Source: Actinomucor elegans
Lineage: Eukaryota > Mucoromycota > Mucoromycetes > Mucorales > Mucoraceae
Assembly: GCA_026027325.1 (NCBI GenBank)
Contig: JAMSLZ010000006.1
Coordinates: 2,170,001-2,234,000 of the forward strand
Direction of reading: 5' to 3'
DNA length: 64,000 nt
The translations under genes and the position numbers were made by a program. The notes beneath the pieces were generated by a model that did no database searches, had not been told where the DNA came from, and worked only from the letters and a program-made list of their open reading frames with translations. Positions 1 to 14,510 of this stretch are shown here, piece by piece. Position 1 is the stretch's first letter. Every line of letters starts with the position of its first letter.

Positions 1-2114
1 GGAAGAGTTTTATCATCAGGTAGATGAAAATGGTAACGCTAGTGTGCCTGCAAGGCCGGCGGTACCACCAACCAAACCGCGTCGTAAACAGCATCGTATT
101 AAGACATCAGAAGATATCATTCGAGTACTCATTTCCAATGATAGCCCTGACACAGATGACGAATCACCTTTGCAGTTTAAGATGATCGAGGATTTCTTTG
201 GCGTGGAGAAAAAGGCCCCTGCGCCTAAATCAGTAGTGGATATAACCAAAGCAATCTTGTCTTTGCGTGTATCCAATATCAATGTGATTTGGAAGCTATA
301 CGATGGCTATGAATGGGATTATGTGAGAACAGATATGGCGACACGAGAGCTCAAAGAAATACAATTACAGCAAGAAATGCAGTTGCATCAAGGATCACCT
401 TCAGAAAGACAAACAGGGTTCGGAGAAGATTTGATCAATGCAGGGTTGAAAAAGAAGAAACAAAACAAGAGTGGTGGTGATGCTCATATTGAAATCAAGC
501 TTAGTACTGTTTCTGTGGACTTTGATTTGATGCCTGAAAAAGATACAACGGCTCTGTACTTCCATTTATTGGTCAAGGATGTAGAAATCATTGATAATAT
601 CAAGACATCCGATTGGAAAAAGTTCCTAGGTTATATGAAATCCAGTGTAGAGCTACGCGAGGTAGATGCATGTATGGTAGACGTAGAACTGATCAGTTTA
701 AGACCAGTTCAAGATGATCCTCAGCAAGAGTTTAGACTAAAAGTCAAGTTATTACCTACTCGTTTGTACGTGGATCAAGATGCAATGATCTTTTTGCAAA
801 AGTATTTTGAATTTGACAAGTCTTATTTGAGATCCACGCAAGCTGCAAACCAGTCGATCGCTAAATCAGCAGCAAAAGACGAAGAGGACAGCGAACAAAA
901 TGAATTAGATGATGATGATCTTGATTCACAAAAGACTAAAGAAGCCACTTGCATGTTCTTCCGTAAGTAATCCTTTATACATAATGAATCATGGTCTAAC
1001 TTTTTTTTAACAAAAAGAATACGTCGATATATATCCTATTACACTCAAAGTCGATTATAAACCCAAAGTATTCAACTTGGGTAACTTTAAAGAAGGTCAA
1101 CTTGCTGAATTGATGAATCTTTTCCGCCTAGATGGTGCTGAGATATCGCTTAGCCACGTCAAATTGACAGGCATCAAAGGCATAGATGGTTTGCTCGATC
1201 GGTTAGGTCAAGAATGGTTACCCCATATCCTCAATACGCAAAAAATGAACATGGTCTCTGGTGTATCTCCTGTGCGGTCCATTGTGAACCTCAGCACAGG
1301 TGTATCAGATCTTGTATTACTACCAATCCAACAGTATCGTAAAGATGGTCGATTAATGAAAGGCATACAACGAGGCACCTCTTCTTTTGCAAGAGCTACG
1401 GCTATTGAGGCTATCAAACTAAGCTCCAGAGTAGCTACTGGAACCCAAGTCATACTAGAGCACGCTGACGGCTTCTTTTCATCTAATCAAGCTTTACCTA
1501 TTGCTTCTTCATCCTCTAATTCGCATTTACAGCAGCAAGACCAACACTTTGTGTATACAGATATCAATGGTGTTGATATTACTTGTAATGATGATGACTT
1601 AATTGGAGGGCATATGGATGGCCCATTCAAACCATCTACTTCTAGTTCAGCTGTTCCACTCGACAAACCGAGTAGTGATAAGAGCAAGTACCGCCGAAGT
1701 CTTAGTAGTGGAGGAAATTCAAGCGATCTAACAGAAGGACTGCAACATGCCTACCAAAACATCAGCAAGAATTTGGGATCTGCTGCTCAAACTATTTTTG
1801 CTGTACCTACAGACATACAATCTGATCATCGTAATCATAGTGAGGGAGACTATCAGTACAGTTCCAGCCAGGGCAGCAGTAGTAGCTCAAGTAGTGCTAA
1901 AGCTGTGATTCGAGCTGTACCTGTAGCCGTGATTAAACCCATGATAGGATTAACTGGTGCATTCCAAAGTATATTAACAGGTCTAAGAAATTCGATTGAT
2001 CCTGTTATGAGACTGCAAAGCGAAGATGTAAGTTACCAAAGTAAAATCGAGCCTGTCGATTAACTAAAGACTAATGCTTCTTTTTATGCAAAGAAATACA
2101 AGAAACCCAAGTAG
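1..2114 (+). CDS. ATG2: Autophagy-related protein 2 (ATG2), C-terminal part
   Basis: The reading frame is open from base 2 and enters from the left edge, so the N-terminal part is missing. Exons are 1-962, 1018-2027 and 2094-2114; the last encodes only KYKKPK and stop. About 660 residues are visible. The conserved ATG2 C-terminal block is clear: VDIYPITLKVDYKPK, then LMNLFRLDGAEISLSHVKL, then the stretch containing SPVRSIVNLSTGVSDLVLLP and QYRKDGR, and ATGTQVILEHADG. ATG2 is a bridge-like lipid transfer protein that works with Atg9 and Atg18 at ER-phagophore contacts to feed membrane growth. A Ser-rich, low-complexity insert (about 1500-1900) separates the conserved core from the tail. The final intron (2028-2093, GTAAGT donor) is inferred because the frame otherwise stops at 2063 without the usual Lys-rich end; that tail is less certain than the rest. 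Confidence 0.93.
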
Positions 2115-2249
2115 TAGTACCTGTTCATTATTTAGCTAGGCCCGTATTCCTAAGCCACTTTAATTCCTAATGTAGCATTTATGTAATAAAAAAAAATAAA
2201 AAACTCTTTTTTTTTTTTTCCTTTTTATTGATCGATCTATTAAAACAAA

Positions 2250-3176
2250 ATGACGAGATATACCAAAATGTCAAGAAAAACCTTTGAAAAGTCGGACGGC
2301 GGCTTTAAAGTAACTCCATTACTGCCTCGTAATAAAGAAAGCAGCGAAAATAACGGCTTCCGTGGAGACCAAGGTGGAGACCGAGGCGGTTTCCGTGGTG
2401 GATTCAGAGGTGGCCGTGGAGGAGATAGAGGTGGCCGAGGAGGAGATAGAGGCGGTCGAGGCGGCTCCCGAGGTGGAGGACGTGGAGGCTTCAGAGGAGG
2501 CCGTGGAGGAGGAGCTAATAGTGGATTTAAACGTGGAAGAGAAGATGATTTCGGTAAGCTTTGCATAAACCTACAGTAAACTGGTTTTTTGACCTAACGT
2601 ATATAATTGATTTAGAAGGTGGAAACAATAAAAGAAGAACAGGCGATGTTTGTTTTGCTTGCAGAAAGCCTGGTCATTCGGTCAATCGCTGTCCTCAGAA
2701 CAAAGACCACGCCATGATTTGTTATAACTGCGGTACTACTGAGCATACATTGAAAGAATGTAAAAGGCCAAGAAAAGGAAGTAAGTTACATGAGTATTCA
2801 TTCAGTAGCACCTAGTTGACCTTGCTTTATAGATGAACTTCCTTATGCAAAGTGTTTTGTCTGTAATCAAGACGGTCACTTGTCTGGACAGTGTCCAAAG
2901 AATGAGAGAGGATTATACCCCAATGGCGGTAGTTGTGCCATTTGTCAGCAAGTAGATCATTATGCCAAGGATTGTCCTGTCACCAAAGAACAAGCAGGTA
3001 CAACGGCTGTTGGCATGATTAATTTGGATCAGGGTGCAGATGATGATGATTATCATATCTTTGCTGAAACCAAGCAAAAGCTTGCAGAAGAACAAAAGAA
3101 GGAAAAGAAGCTAGAGGCCATCAAGAAGTCACTTCCTGCCGCTTTACCCCAGAAGAAGAAGGTCGTTAAGTTTTAA
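2250..3176 (+). CDS. RGG-box and four CCHC zinc-knuckle protein, ZCCHC9-like
   Basis: Three exons (2250-2553, 2616-2780, 2833-3176) encode about 270 residues. Residues about 38-92 are a dense RGG/RGGF low-complexity tract typical of RNA-binding proteins. Exons 2 and 3 carry four CCHC knuckles: CFACRKPGHSVNRC, CYNCGTTEHTLKEC, CFVCNQDGHLSGQC and CAICQQVDHYAKDC. The block CPKNERGLYPNGGSC between knuckles 3 and 4 is the hallmark of ZCCHC9-type proteins, linked to nucleolar or nuclear RNA handling. The C terminus is acidic, then Lys-rich. A second in-frame Met at 2268 (MSRKTFEKS) is an alternative start. The RGG box fused in front of the knuckles is not part of the human protein as I recall it. 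An AATAAA signal lies near 3211. Confidence 0.85.
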
Positions 3177-3283
3177 TATATAGTAATCGAAGATGTTTTG
3201 TATATAGTCAATAAAGTAGTATCTTGTTTTATTTCATAGTATATTTTGTACAGAATGAGGATTGAATAGAAACAAGATAGGCT

Positions 3284-4838
<1,555 letters not shown>

Positions 4839-5140
4839 GACGATTGATTGTCTAGTTGTAGAAAAAAAAAATTGTTTCGTGTTCTGAAGAGGTTTCAAAG
4901 CTATACCTCGAAAAAATGTGAAATAGCACGCGAGACTGTCTTTATTCCTTATACCATCAACAGTTAAGATGCATTTCAATTGGCTGATGATAGTTACAAA
5001 CGTATAAGCTATGGTTTCAACTGTAGTTCCCAATCTGGGTATCAAATCTTGTCCAATCAATTAAGAAATCACTTATTGAGACATTTCGATTATCTACCAA
5101 TGAATGATAAAAGGTAGGTCTACCTCCATACTATTAATGG
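4839..5140. other. Upstream region of RVB1
   Basis: No convincing gene. The RVB1 frame stays open upstream to about 5060 but with non-conserved content. It holds the 5' flank of RVB1, with an A-tract at 4861-4870 just before the start, and the tail of the broken gene to the right. Confidence 0.5.
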
Positions 5141-6510
5141 TTATTTTTTACCTATATGTGAAGCATGTAGATCTTTGTCAGTAAATATAAAGGTTCCTTG
5201 TGTGGTTATAGGGTTGTCGAAAATACTTTTATTTTCAAAGGCATCATTTTTATGAATCAGTGGTACTGGACTTACTGTATCTAGTACACTGACTAAGTTT
5301 TCTTGGTTGATGATGATCAATGGTAAAAATGAGGACACGTTTTCATAGCGCTTTTTTGCATCTTTTATTATAATAAAACAAGATATTTGCTTGTCATGAC
5401 TATTGTCAAGTCTTTTTACAATTTTGTTTTCATTATGAGGATCATTATTCATATGGATATTTGCATTATAAAGGGTAGAATATAAACTTTCATGATTATC
5501 ATGAAATTTGGTTTCGAGTGCCTTGAAGATACTCTTTTATGTCGTCTTGTAATAATTCATAAACTTTACTAGAAGCATGAATTAAATTATCAGATTTGAC
5601 TTCATCATTGTAATAAGTTTATACCTTTGTTTGTTTAAAAAACTTGTTGACACTCTGGTCAGCAAGCAGTCTATTTTTTTTTTTTTTTTTGTAGGAGACA
5701 CTACACAGATAATTCAAGCGTGACTTTAGGTAATCTAATGAAAACTTTTCTGCTTTACAGAATCCACAAGTATTTCTCATATGTTTAACATGGTCATCAT
5801 GATTGGTAGTGCAGCTGTGATTACTGTTGTTTGGTCTAATTCGTTTATTTAGATCTTTATCTCCATGACTGTTGTTGGAAGCTTTACTATTTCTAACCAA
5901 AGATAGATACCAGGCTTTTTGTATATCTCCAGAAATACTGTTTCCAAGGCTGATTCAAACGGTTCAGTATTTTCATAAGGTATTTTACTATTTGTTTTGG
6001 TTTCTGAAAGGTTATCCACAAGTTGAAAAAAAAAAGAACAGTATGTCAATATTATTGAGCTTTACTGGTTTGTTAAGTGGATTTCCATATGCAATAAGTC
6101 TAGGATCCTCACGTTCCAATTGATTTTTAAGGCTTTATGTTTCTCAATAAGATCATAGTATCTAGCAATTTCTTTAAGGTCATTAATATGCAGAAATCCC
6201 TCATACAGTTGAGTAAGTTTGTTTTAGTACAAATTTTCCATATATTCCATATAGTTTTCTTTACAGGTTTTTTTGGTGACGAAACGTTTCATCACCACTG
6301 ATATGTATAGTAAAAGTAGAATCATTATCTCCTCGATCTTTATTAAATTTTTTTTATGGGCGACCTACCATGACCAAGTGGTCGAAATATTTTAATATAT
6401 TTTTGCATATGCTCTTATATATAAATATCTTGCGTTGTGGTGTCTTCAGGGCTTTGATTAGTAGTGGCAGTAGTAGCTTTGGCCTTAATTCGATTCTTCA
6501 TTAAACAAAT
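5141..6510 (-). pseudogene. Frame-broken gene of unknown function
   Basis: No single ORF is long, but protein-like sequence continues across frames on the minus strand. Near 6125 one missing base in an A-run would join KEIARYYDLIEKHKALK to NQLEREDPRLIAYGNPLN. A second shift near 5895 joins FLEIYKKPGIYL to LVRNSKASNN, and a third near 5530 joins LLQDDIKEYL to LETKFHDNHESLY. There is also at least one in-frame stop (LY*NKLTQ, about 6225). Visible fragments include HVKHMRNTCGFCKAEKFS, a Cys/His-rich bit resembling a zinc-binding site, and an open tail ending at 5141. I recognise no family. It is either a decayed gene or one damaged by homopolymer errors in the assembly. More coding-like minus-strand sequence (MIFKFGHSTKHGRATD, about 6700-6820) may be its 5' part. 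Confidence 0.5.
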
Positions 6511-7591
6511 TGTGGAATTTCACTGAAGTTATTGAGTTCAAACTGAAGGAGTTTTTTAAGTTAACAATTATCCAGCTAATTTGCTGTTTCTTTTCATAAT
6601 ATAATGGGATAACAGATATGTGGCCTGGATACTTGATTAATTTATCTATGCTTATTTTTCGGATATATTTGCTCCTTTTGATGTCCTAAGCGTTTAGTTA
6701 GTTTTTGTTTAAATTGATTCACCTTTCATACTTGTAGAAATATACGATTGACCGGTTTGATGATTGGCGTTTGTGTCAGTCGCTCTTCCGTGTTTAGTAC
6801 TATGACCAAACTTGAAGATCATCTTGGGTCTTTTTACTTATGGATTGCTCGACATCGTCATAGTCCGAGAATATCGCAAGGGTCTTTTGATAAGTATACC
6901 GCTATGTCACAATTTTAGGATTATGATTATTTAATGTTTTATAGTTGTATGCTTACCTATTGACTAGAACAGTCCATCTGTGTATAGAGTCGGCCCAATC
7001 CTAATGCTTCTAGTTAACTCTACCCTAGACAAACGCAATTTGATTATCCCTACGTATTATCGGATTGTAGACCAATGAACTCATTGGCCTTGCTATACAT
7101 TTAAAGCTGAATAACAATGAATAAAAACAAGAATGAAACTTTTTATATCCAACAATTGTTAGCTCATGACTCGTTGACATATTATAAGCAAATGTCTTAC
7201 TATTACCTTATTTATCCTCAATTGCACGCAGCAATAAATGACTATCTAAATCTTTAAAAGATATTCTAATTTTATTATGATTTACATTTCTTTAGGTGGC
7301 CTTCAAATACGACAGATATATACATACATATAAGTATGGTAATTTCAATGTTATGAAATACATTTGACTTAGCTGTCAATGGGAGTGAAATCGGAGCTTA
7401 TATTATTCGGCTATTATCGTATATATGATTTCATATTTACATTCATGCTAAGCGAGCAATCATTTTGTAATAATGATATCTTATGAGTAGGAGAGGTTTT
7501 TACAATTATATAAATATCAGCAAACCTCACTGGTAAAAAGTTCTTCTTTTTTATAAATAACTATTATTTTATTTTTACATACAACTCGAAA
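6511..7591. other. AT-rich intergenic region
   Basis: No clear gene. Apart from the coding-like minus-strand fragment at about 6700-6860, with a stop in frame, I see only AT-rich sequence. The 3' end is the promoter of the dehydrogenase: a TATA-like TATATAAGT lies at about 7329 and the run before the ATG is T/A-rich. Confidence 0.5.
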
Positions 7592-8600
7592 ATGTCTGCT
7601 GGATATCCTGGTCAAACACAAAAAGTCCAACCTGGTCTTCAACATGAAATGGACCCTCACCCAGCTGTGGCTGATAACTACAAGGCTGCTGGAAAGTTGA
7701 AGGGAAAGAAGCTGTTTATCACTGGTGGTGATTCTGGTATCGGTCGATCCGTAGTTATCATGATGGCTATGGAAGGCGTGGATGGTATTACCATTGTTCA
7801 CAGAGAACATGAAGATAAAGATGCAAAGAACACTGTAAAGGAAGCTGAAAAGCACGGTGCAAAGGTTAATCTCCAAGCTGGTGATCTTGGCGAACGCGAT
7901 TTCTGTAAGAAGGCTATTGAAAGCCACATCAAGGAGTTTGGTACAATCGATATCTTAGTCAATAACGCTTCTGAACAACATACCTGTGCCAACTTTCAAG
8001 ATATTGATTTGGATACTGTCGAAAGAACATTCAAATCCAACAGTAATGATCTTTATTCTAATAATCAGCACTAATAAGCCGTCCTTTTACTAATTATTTT
8101 ATTTTTATTTTTTTATTTCTGATAGTTTGTAGTATGTTTGCTATCACAAAATACGCCCTTAACCATATGAAATCTGGTAGCTCTATTATCAACACAACTT
8201 CTGTTACTGCTTACAAGGGTAGTGGACAATTGGTTGATTACTCTTCTACCAAGGGTGCTATTGTTACGTTTACAAGATCTTTATCTCAGCAACTTGCACA
8301 AAAGGGTATTCGTGTCAATGGTGTTGCGCCAGGTAAATATTAAATGCACCACTGCCTCTTTTAACAACTATTGACTATTTCTTTTTTTTTAAAAAAAAAT
8401 TAGGACCCATCTGGACACCTCTCATCCCTGCTTCTTTTAGTGAAGAGCAAGTCGAGAGCTTTGGCAAAACAACCCCTATGGGACGTGCCGGTGAGCCTAG
8501 TGAAGTTGCTCCTTCTTATGTTTTCTTGGCATCTCAAGACTCTAGCTATATTACTGGCTCTGTTCTCCACCCTAATGGCGGCACTGTTACAAATTCCTAA
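7592..8600 (+). CDS. Short-chain dehydrogenase/reductase (SDR, YhxC-like)
   Basis: Three exons (7592-8042, 8126-8332, 8404-8600) encode 284 residues, normal for classical SDRs with an N-terminal extension. The Rossmann nucleotide-binding motif is [12 protein letters not shown] (about residues 42-53); ILVNNASEQ is the NNAG-type structural motif. The active site has the conserved Ser in INTTSV and YSSTK (YxxxK). The ending [15 protein letters not shown] and HPNGG is typical of the YhdF/YhxC-type NAD(P)H oxidoreductases found in bacteria and fungi, which carry a similar N-terminal lead (here [12 protein letters not shown]). The substrate is not deducible. It is probably cytosolic: no targeting signal is visible. 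An AATAAA lies near 8650. Confidence 0.93.
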
Positions 8601-11600
8601 ATTGATTCTCTTGATGTTCTTATATGTATAAAGTTTTGTGAATACTTCAATAAAACAGAAAATATTATGCTTTTTTACAATGAATACACATCTTCATATA
8701 AATGCGTCTTTATTTATTTACCATAACTTACCAGATGAGAGTCGATGATAAAAGCACACTTTTGAAAGACCAAATTACAACTGAAGCAACAAATTTTGCT
8801 GATGTAGTATTTTACTTTTCTTTTCTTATAGAATCATATTCAGACCTTTCATTCGCTCAAGTATACCATTGGCCAAAACATCAGTCCGCAAATCGAAAAA
8901 CTGTTAATTGCGATCTGTGTTGGTACGCTCCTCATTGAAACTTAGGATCTTAACAGACAACTAGATTCCTGTCCAAAAAAATCGACTCACACTCTTTTCC
9001 TATCGCAGTCTACACCTGTTGTAGCTCGTACAGCTTACAATACCACTGGATATCCTTTTGGTAGAATTGTATTGTCTAGAGTTTACTAAACCAACACCAC
9101 TGACATGATGGAGACTTGTATTTCATTTGTGACAAGCACACGTTGACAGGGTCTTCTACAACTTGATTACGAGTAAACCACATGAGGCTGTTACTGATAA
9201 AAGCATACAAGCTCAAAACTAAGGCAAAAAGGTTGTTGAATATTGTTGCCAACCTGTTGTATTCTGGGAAAGAGATCTTTATTCGATAAATCATCGAAAA
9301 GAAAGCTAACTACGGGATTCTTCTAAATCAAAAATTGAATTATATATAGTAAACTTGTTTCCAATGCTGCTGGTGCTCTCGAAAAGCTTCGGTAAGTACA
9401 ATCTGTCAATTCTAAACAGGATAGTGAAAGGCCTCTTGAGATTAGAATTGTATGAAATTGTCCATTTTTGTTGTTGTAATATATACATGACTCAGTAATA
9501 AAATAGGCTTGACCTGTTTAGATCCATGGTGTCGTTTCTGGCTGTTATTGTATATGCTTGTACTATAGGTGGAGTTGACTCATTGACCACGGAAACATCT
9601 TCATGTTGTAGTTGCTATTCTACAACGCACAGTTCCGATAGCATAAGTTAATATCTAACCTTAATAGTAGATTAGTTTCTCTCTTTTTTTTTTCCCTGAA
9701 ATGATCTTGGCCGAGTTCATTTGATAAGTGACCAAGTGTGCAATAACCATTCCTTCTTATTTTTTTGTTATGGAAAAAATTCAAGTAAAAATTTCTTCTT
9801 CTACACATCCTTCTTTCTTTATATTTATATCTACTTATAATATGATTTGACTTTATACTTGATATAGTTTGCGACCGTCTCTTGGCTCTCCGTAAGAACA
9901 GTCCATATCGAGCAAGAAATAAAAATTCTCGGGTTAAATCCGATTTGCAAAAGAATCGCTGCCTTTTCAAATAAGTCTCGACTCAACTTGTAACTCATCC
10001 GAAAAAAAAGACTATTTTATAATTTATCTACTTCACTCCAGAATCAAAATTAACTTTAAATTTATATGATTTTTAAATGAACTTCATTATAAACTTAATT
10101 GTTTAAGCTTAGCGATTAACCATTTATAGATAATATAGATCGTATGCATAATTAAGATATATGTATTTGTCCTTTAAGAAAAATGAATAGTAGCATACAC
10201 TAAGTGAACTGGTCAATGGATTCGTTTCGTGGATTAACATACTATCAGTCTAGTTGCCTAAAAATTATGTGGTCTTAACTGAAGTTTTACAATCTTATAG
10301 ACTAGTAATCGTATCTACTGGTTTGCATATTTGCCTATACACTTTCAATCTGAAACTTATTGACTGGATCTTGAGTTTCTCTCTTTTTGGTTAACAGTTA
10401 TTGAAGCACATACAGATTCGTTTCCTATGATGTCATTGACATTACTTGTCTATTTTACTTTTAATCCTGAATATCATCTATCAATAAAAGTGAGATAACT
10501 ATTACTTAATTGCATACTGAATATAGAAGAGCACTTTTTGATTTAGAAGTATCATTGTTGGTAGGTGGCTTCAATACTAAGCTATAGCGTAGATGCTAAG
10601 CAATAAATGCGAAGATTGAGAGGAAAGAACGGAAGAAGTGCTCAGCTAAAATCTTAAGCTGAGAGATCAAAAGAGCTTGAGCTTATTAGGTATTGCTTAT
10701 CATTATAGAGCCTACTAGAAGCAGTATTGACCATTCCTTGTTCAGCTTTGATCATTTTTTATCAAAGAACTTTTTTTTTAGAATTATATTTCATTATGCT
10801 ACGGTAGTCAAGCATATAAGAATTTCAGGCCTAAAGTATATTCTTCTGACTAAAGTCCTGTTTTTACTACCTAATAAATAGTATACCTTTTTGTGGCATT
10901 CGCAGCTATTCACATTAAATTTATAATATAAATCTTGGTTCATCCTTCACGAGGATTTTTTGTTTTATATATATTGCCTAGGGATAAACTTATTTCGGTT
11001 TATTATCGAACTCTGCACGCTTTATAATGGTATGAGTCATCATGGCCTCTAATATTCAATTCCCACTTTGCATTCTGGTCATAGTTTATACCAACCTAGT
11101 ACCTTCCCAAGTTGATTTACATTTATAATAAAAAAAAATTATTTCATTAAAAAGAATTTATTTTTTGTTATATTCTGTTCGGAAATCATGGATGATTCCT
11201 CGGTTCGCTGTTAAACCAAAAGCAATTCCCTGATGTTAACTCGACTATTAGTTCAAGCCCAGCTATCTCCGCATGTCTTGAGATATGGCTTTCGTCAATG
11301 GTTACAAAATTAGCTCACTAGAAAAAACTACATTTTTCTTCTATCTTTTGTGTGAAAACTATTGATATGCGTTTTGGCTAGTTACATGCCTAAATTTAAA
11401 GCCCTAGATAGATTGTATGGATCTAGGAACGAAGAAACACTCTGACAGAAGGCCATCAAATCTCAAGGCGTTGCAGGAATGCGCTGTACGGAGTCTTTCT
11501 GTATGAACAAAAGCATAACTTGCATTAATTGGAAATTATATTAATTTGATAACAAAGTTATGCGCAAGTTATTAATACATACAGTGTATGCGAGTTTATA

Positions 11601-12328
11601 TCCACACAAGTTGGAAGCTCTGCTTGGTTGTTTAGAATGATGCCTAATTTACTCGAGTTTGACTTGAAATGAATTCTGATTGGAAACATAGAAATTCCTG
11701 GAAACAAAAGTTTGTGTATTAATCTGATTCCCAAGTTACCATGCGTTTCAGTTTATTCCACTTTAGATTCAGTGAAGGCACCAAATTCACTCAAAATTTA
11801 CCTTAAAATTATTATTGGCTAGAAACAATTAGACGCAGAAAGAACGATGCATTATTATTTTACGTATATTTTTTATTTTTATATATCTAATGCGCTTTGT
11901 CATGTACAATATATACTGATATAAAGTATCTCTGTAGCATTTATGCGAGATTTTATTGCGTAAAACATAATTTACAATGTCTATTGAATATTCCTCAAAA
12001 TCAACAATAAATGTGTCCCTAATACATGGGTTTGAAAAAATTCGGCTTCTTGATTCTTTATGTCGGTAAAATGTAATGTTGGTGAATTGGTTTAACGTGT
12101 CTGACGATATGCACTATCGATTGATTATACAGTTAGATCCAAGTTCTATACTAAACCCATATTGACGCGATGTAAACTATCACGATAACCTTTTGTTGGG
12201 TTATTGAACAATGAAGTCATTCTTTCAAGTGGAGTCATAAACGAAACCCGCAGTGATATCACAATGACATTAGACATTAATGCAGCTAGGATGGTAGGGA
12301 TATAAAAGAAAAGATCAAACTGACGGAT
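8601..12328. other. Long gene-poor AT-rich region
   Basis: A 3.7-kb stretch with no gene I can support. Weak minus-strand protein-like fragments lie at 9076-9700 (see separate entry). The rest (9970-12300) is AT-rich with only short chance ORFs. No tRNA-like T-arm was found. Confidence 0.5.
9076..9620 (-). pseudogene. Possible remnant of a membrane-protein gene
   Basis: Short minus-strand ORFs in adjoining frames read like protein: an N-terminal-looking piece VVNESTPPIVQAYTITARND with potential N-glycosylation sites (about 9510-9590), then QKWTISYNSNLKRPFTIL, then a hydrophobic run NNLFALVLSLYAFISNSLMW followed by VEDPVNVCLSQ (about 9130-9240). Stops separate the pieces, and I found no intron set that joins them cleanly. 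It could be a decayed multi-pass membrane protein or chance; I cannot name a family. Confidence 0.25.
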
Positions 12329-13551
12329 ATGAATGCTTTTCATTCTATTACACAAGAAAGCAAAATGGATACTACTTATCATACTCGCAGACCCATCACT
12401 CCTCCTTCTGATCGCAAGCAAACTGTTATTCAAAATGACACAGACATCCCTTATCTTGAAAGACAAGGCGAGCAAACGGCTTTAAATGATGTTCCATATC
12501 TTAACAAGGAAAAGGGAAACATGAGCGAATTACCTCCAGCTTCTACTGCACCTAGTGCTCCTTCGCGTACTGCTGCTGCTTTTTCTCCTTCCGGTGACAG
12601 TGCCAACCCATTCCTCTCTCACACTGAGCCTCAGAACAAGTCCTTGTTGAGCGATATGCCTATTGACTCGACTATTCCTACTACACGCAAGTTACATGAT
12701 CAAGCTGAAGACACAGATCATTTAAACAAGAAACAATCACCCTACCGTGCTGCTGATGATTCCACCAGGACACATTTAGGTAGCTCAATGCGTAATGACA
12801 CTACTCACCGTATTGAGACGGAAGTACTGTCTATCCTGCAATGGAAGAATCCTATTCGATCTGGCGCTATCTTTGCTCTAGTTGTAGGATCCATCATCAT
12901 GACGCGTTGGTATTCCCTTTTACAAATCGCTTCGTCTCTTCTTACACTGTCTACTGGTATCAACTGGATCTATGTTAATTTGGTTCTTCAAAGCCAAAAG
13001 GTTCTTACCAATCAAGATGCTTCTCATCCTTACAAGTAAGTTTTGTTTTACATTTTTGCATGACTGAATTCTAACTAATAATATTGTCTTATAGTGATGT
13101 CATTCACAATGATAAGCAATCTATGATTGACAGAAGAAGCGTTCGCCACTACTCTACTGTTATGACTGAGGTTTCTGAGACTGTGATCCGCGCTTTGACT
13201 CGTATTGTATTTATTGAAAATTCAACTACTAGTGCCAAGTGGATGGCCATCTTCTTTGTTATCTGGAAGGTTTCTGCTCATGTTTCTACTATGGATATTG
13301 TCTTGGCTGTCGTTATCTCTGCTTTTGTCTTCCCTCGTCTCTATATTAGTAACAAGGATGTCGTCGACGCTCAACTCCATAAAGGCCAAACCCTTTTACA
13401 AAATGGCTTTAATCAAGCTCAAAATGCTGCTTCTAACGTAGTTCATGATACCTATAGCAAATCCAGAGCTTTTGTCGCAAAGGCTGGTACTACAGGAACT
13501 GATGCCAAAAACACAATGTCAAATACTTCTGTTGTTACCAAAGAAGACTAA
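12329..13551 (+). CDS. Reticulon-like ER membrane protein
   Basis: Two exons (12329-13035, 13095-13551) encode 387 residues. The first 165 or so residues are polar and low-complexity. The reticulon homology domain starts at about residue 166 with VLSILQWKNPIRSGAIF, the expected Trp-x-Asn-Pro entry. It has two long hydrophobic hairpins (LVVGSIIMTRWYSLL.. and WMAIFFVIWKVSAHV..AVVISAFVFPRLY) separated by a hydrophilic loop of about 65 residues. Reticulons insert as wedges to curve tubular ER. The tail after the domain is short and polar. A second Met at 12365 (MDTTYHTRRP) could also be the start. The spliced junction Y-N-D is phase 2 with a GTAAGT donor, and an AATAAA follows near 13613. Confidence 0.87.
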
Positions 13552-13652
13552 ACCAAACCCTTGCTTATAAACATACATATTCTCAAATAACACCTTATTG
13601 TATATATTATGAATAAAACAAAAACAAAATCATTTCAAAATCCTGTCATTTT

Positions 13653-14510
13653 TTATTTTTTTTGAGATGCAAAAGAAGGCAAGACGAATTGCGAGCCCTT
13701 ATTGTTTGATTTGCCTGCTTGAAGAATACCAACGTAAGGTGTAACATCCCATAAAAGAGTCAAATTTGCATTTTCAAAGCTATTTGGAAAGGGTTAACAA
13801 AAACATAGCCAATCAAATATCCACAGCAGCAGCCGATAATACTTACTTCCATTTCTGACTAACATCAATCATTGCATACTTGTTGGGAACGTTACGAAGC
13901 TTCAAGCGTGCTTGGTCTTTGCTTTTAATGATCTTGTCCCAAAGGACCACTTGGTTTCGTTCCTATCATAACAAACATGAGCAATGTTGATAGTTATTCA
14001 TTGTTTTACTTACAAAATTTTTGTTTTGATATTGAGCAACCACAGTAACAAATACTTGCTTTGTGTTCCAATTGAAAACAGGTGTAAAATCTATCATGTA
14101 GAATGAGTATCATGATTCCCCCCAAAAAAAAACACACCTATATAACCTACCTGCATCGATATCAAAGGTTAATCTAGCAAATTCACTTTTGCTGTTGCGA
14201 TAATCGGTGTTCTCAGGTCCATATCGTCGAGTAACGCTATGGAACGATGAGGGAATTAGTCCGGGTTCAAGTTTGTCAGTCTATGTTCCTTGATTTACAC
14301 TTTAATATTACTGGCGTTCACTTGGAGTTTGTCATTAACAGAGCCATAACCAGTGATTGCAGAAAGGATTGCAACTACTGCCAACACAGTGCCAATTACT
14401 GATACAGCAAAAGAAAACACGTTCTACAAATATAAATGCATTGATGAGTTCTATTGATTCATTACAGGATATGGCCTAATTACATTGGCTCTTTGTTGTA
14501 GATTGTACAT
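13653..14510 (-). CDS. SPC3: Signal peptidase complex subunit 3 (SPC3/SPCS3)
   Basis: Six exons (14484-14510, 14299-14423, 14151-14236, 14014-14090, 13847-13962, 13653-13779) encode 185 residues, the family length. It has the usual single N-terminal membrane anchor (FSFAVSVIGTVLAVVAILSA) followed by a lumenal domain. Diagnostic motifs are FDIDADFTPVFNWNTKQVFV, NQVVLWDKII and NLTLLWDVTPYVGIL, all close to animal and yeast SPC22/23/3. SPC3 is a non-catalytic subunit required for signal-peptide cleavage at the ER. Many small exons explain why no long ORF is visible here. The gene is convergent with the reticulon gene, about 100 nt away. Confidence 0.95.
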
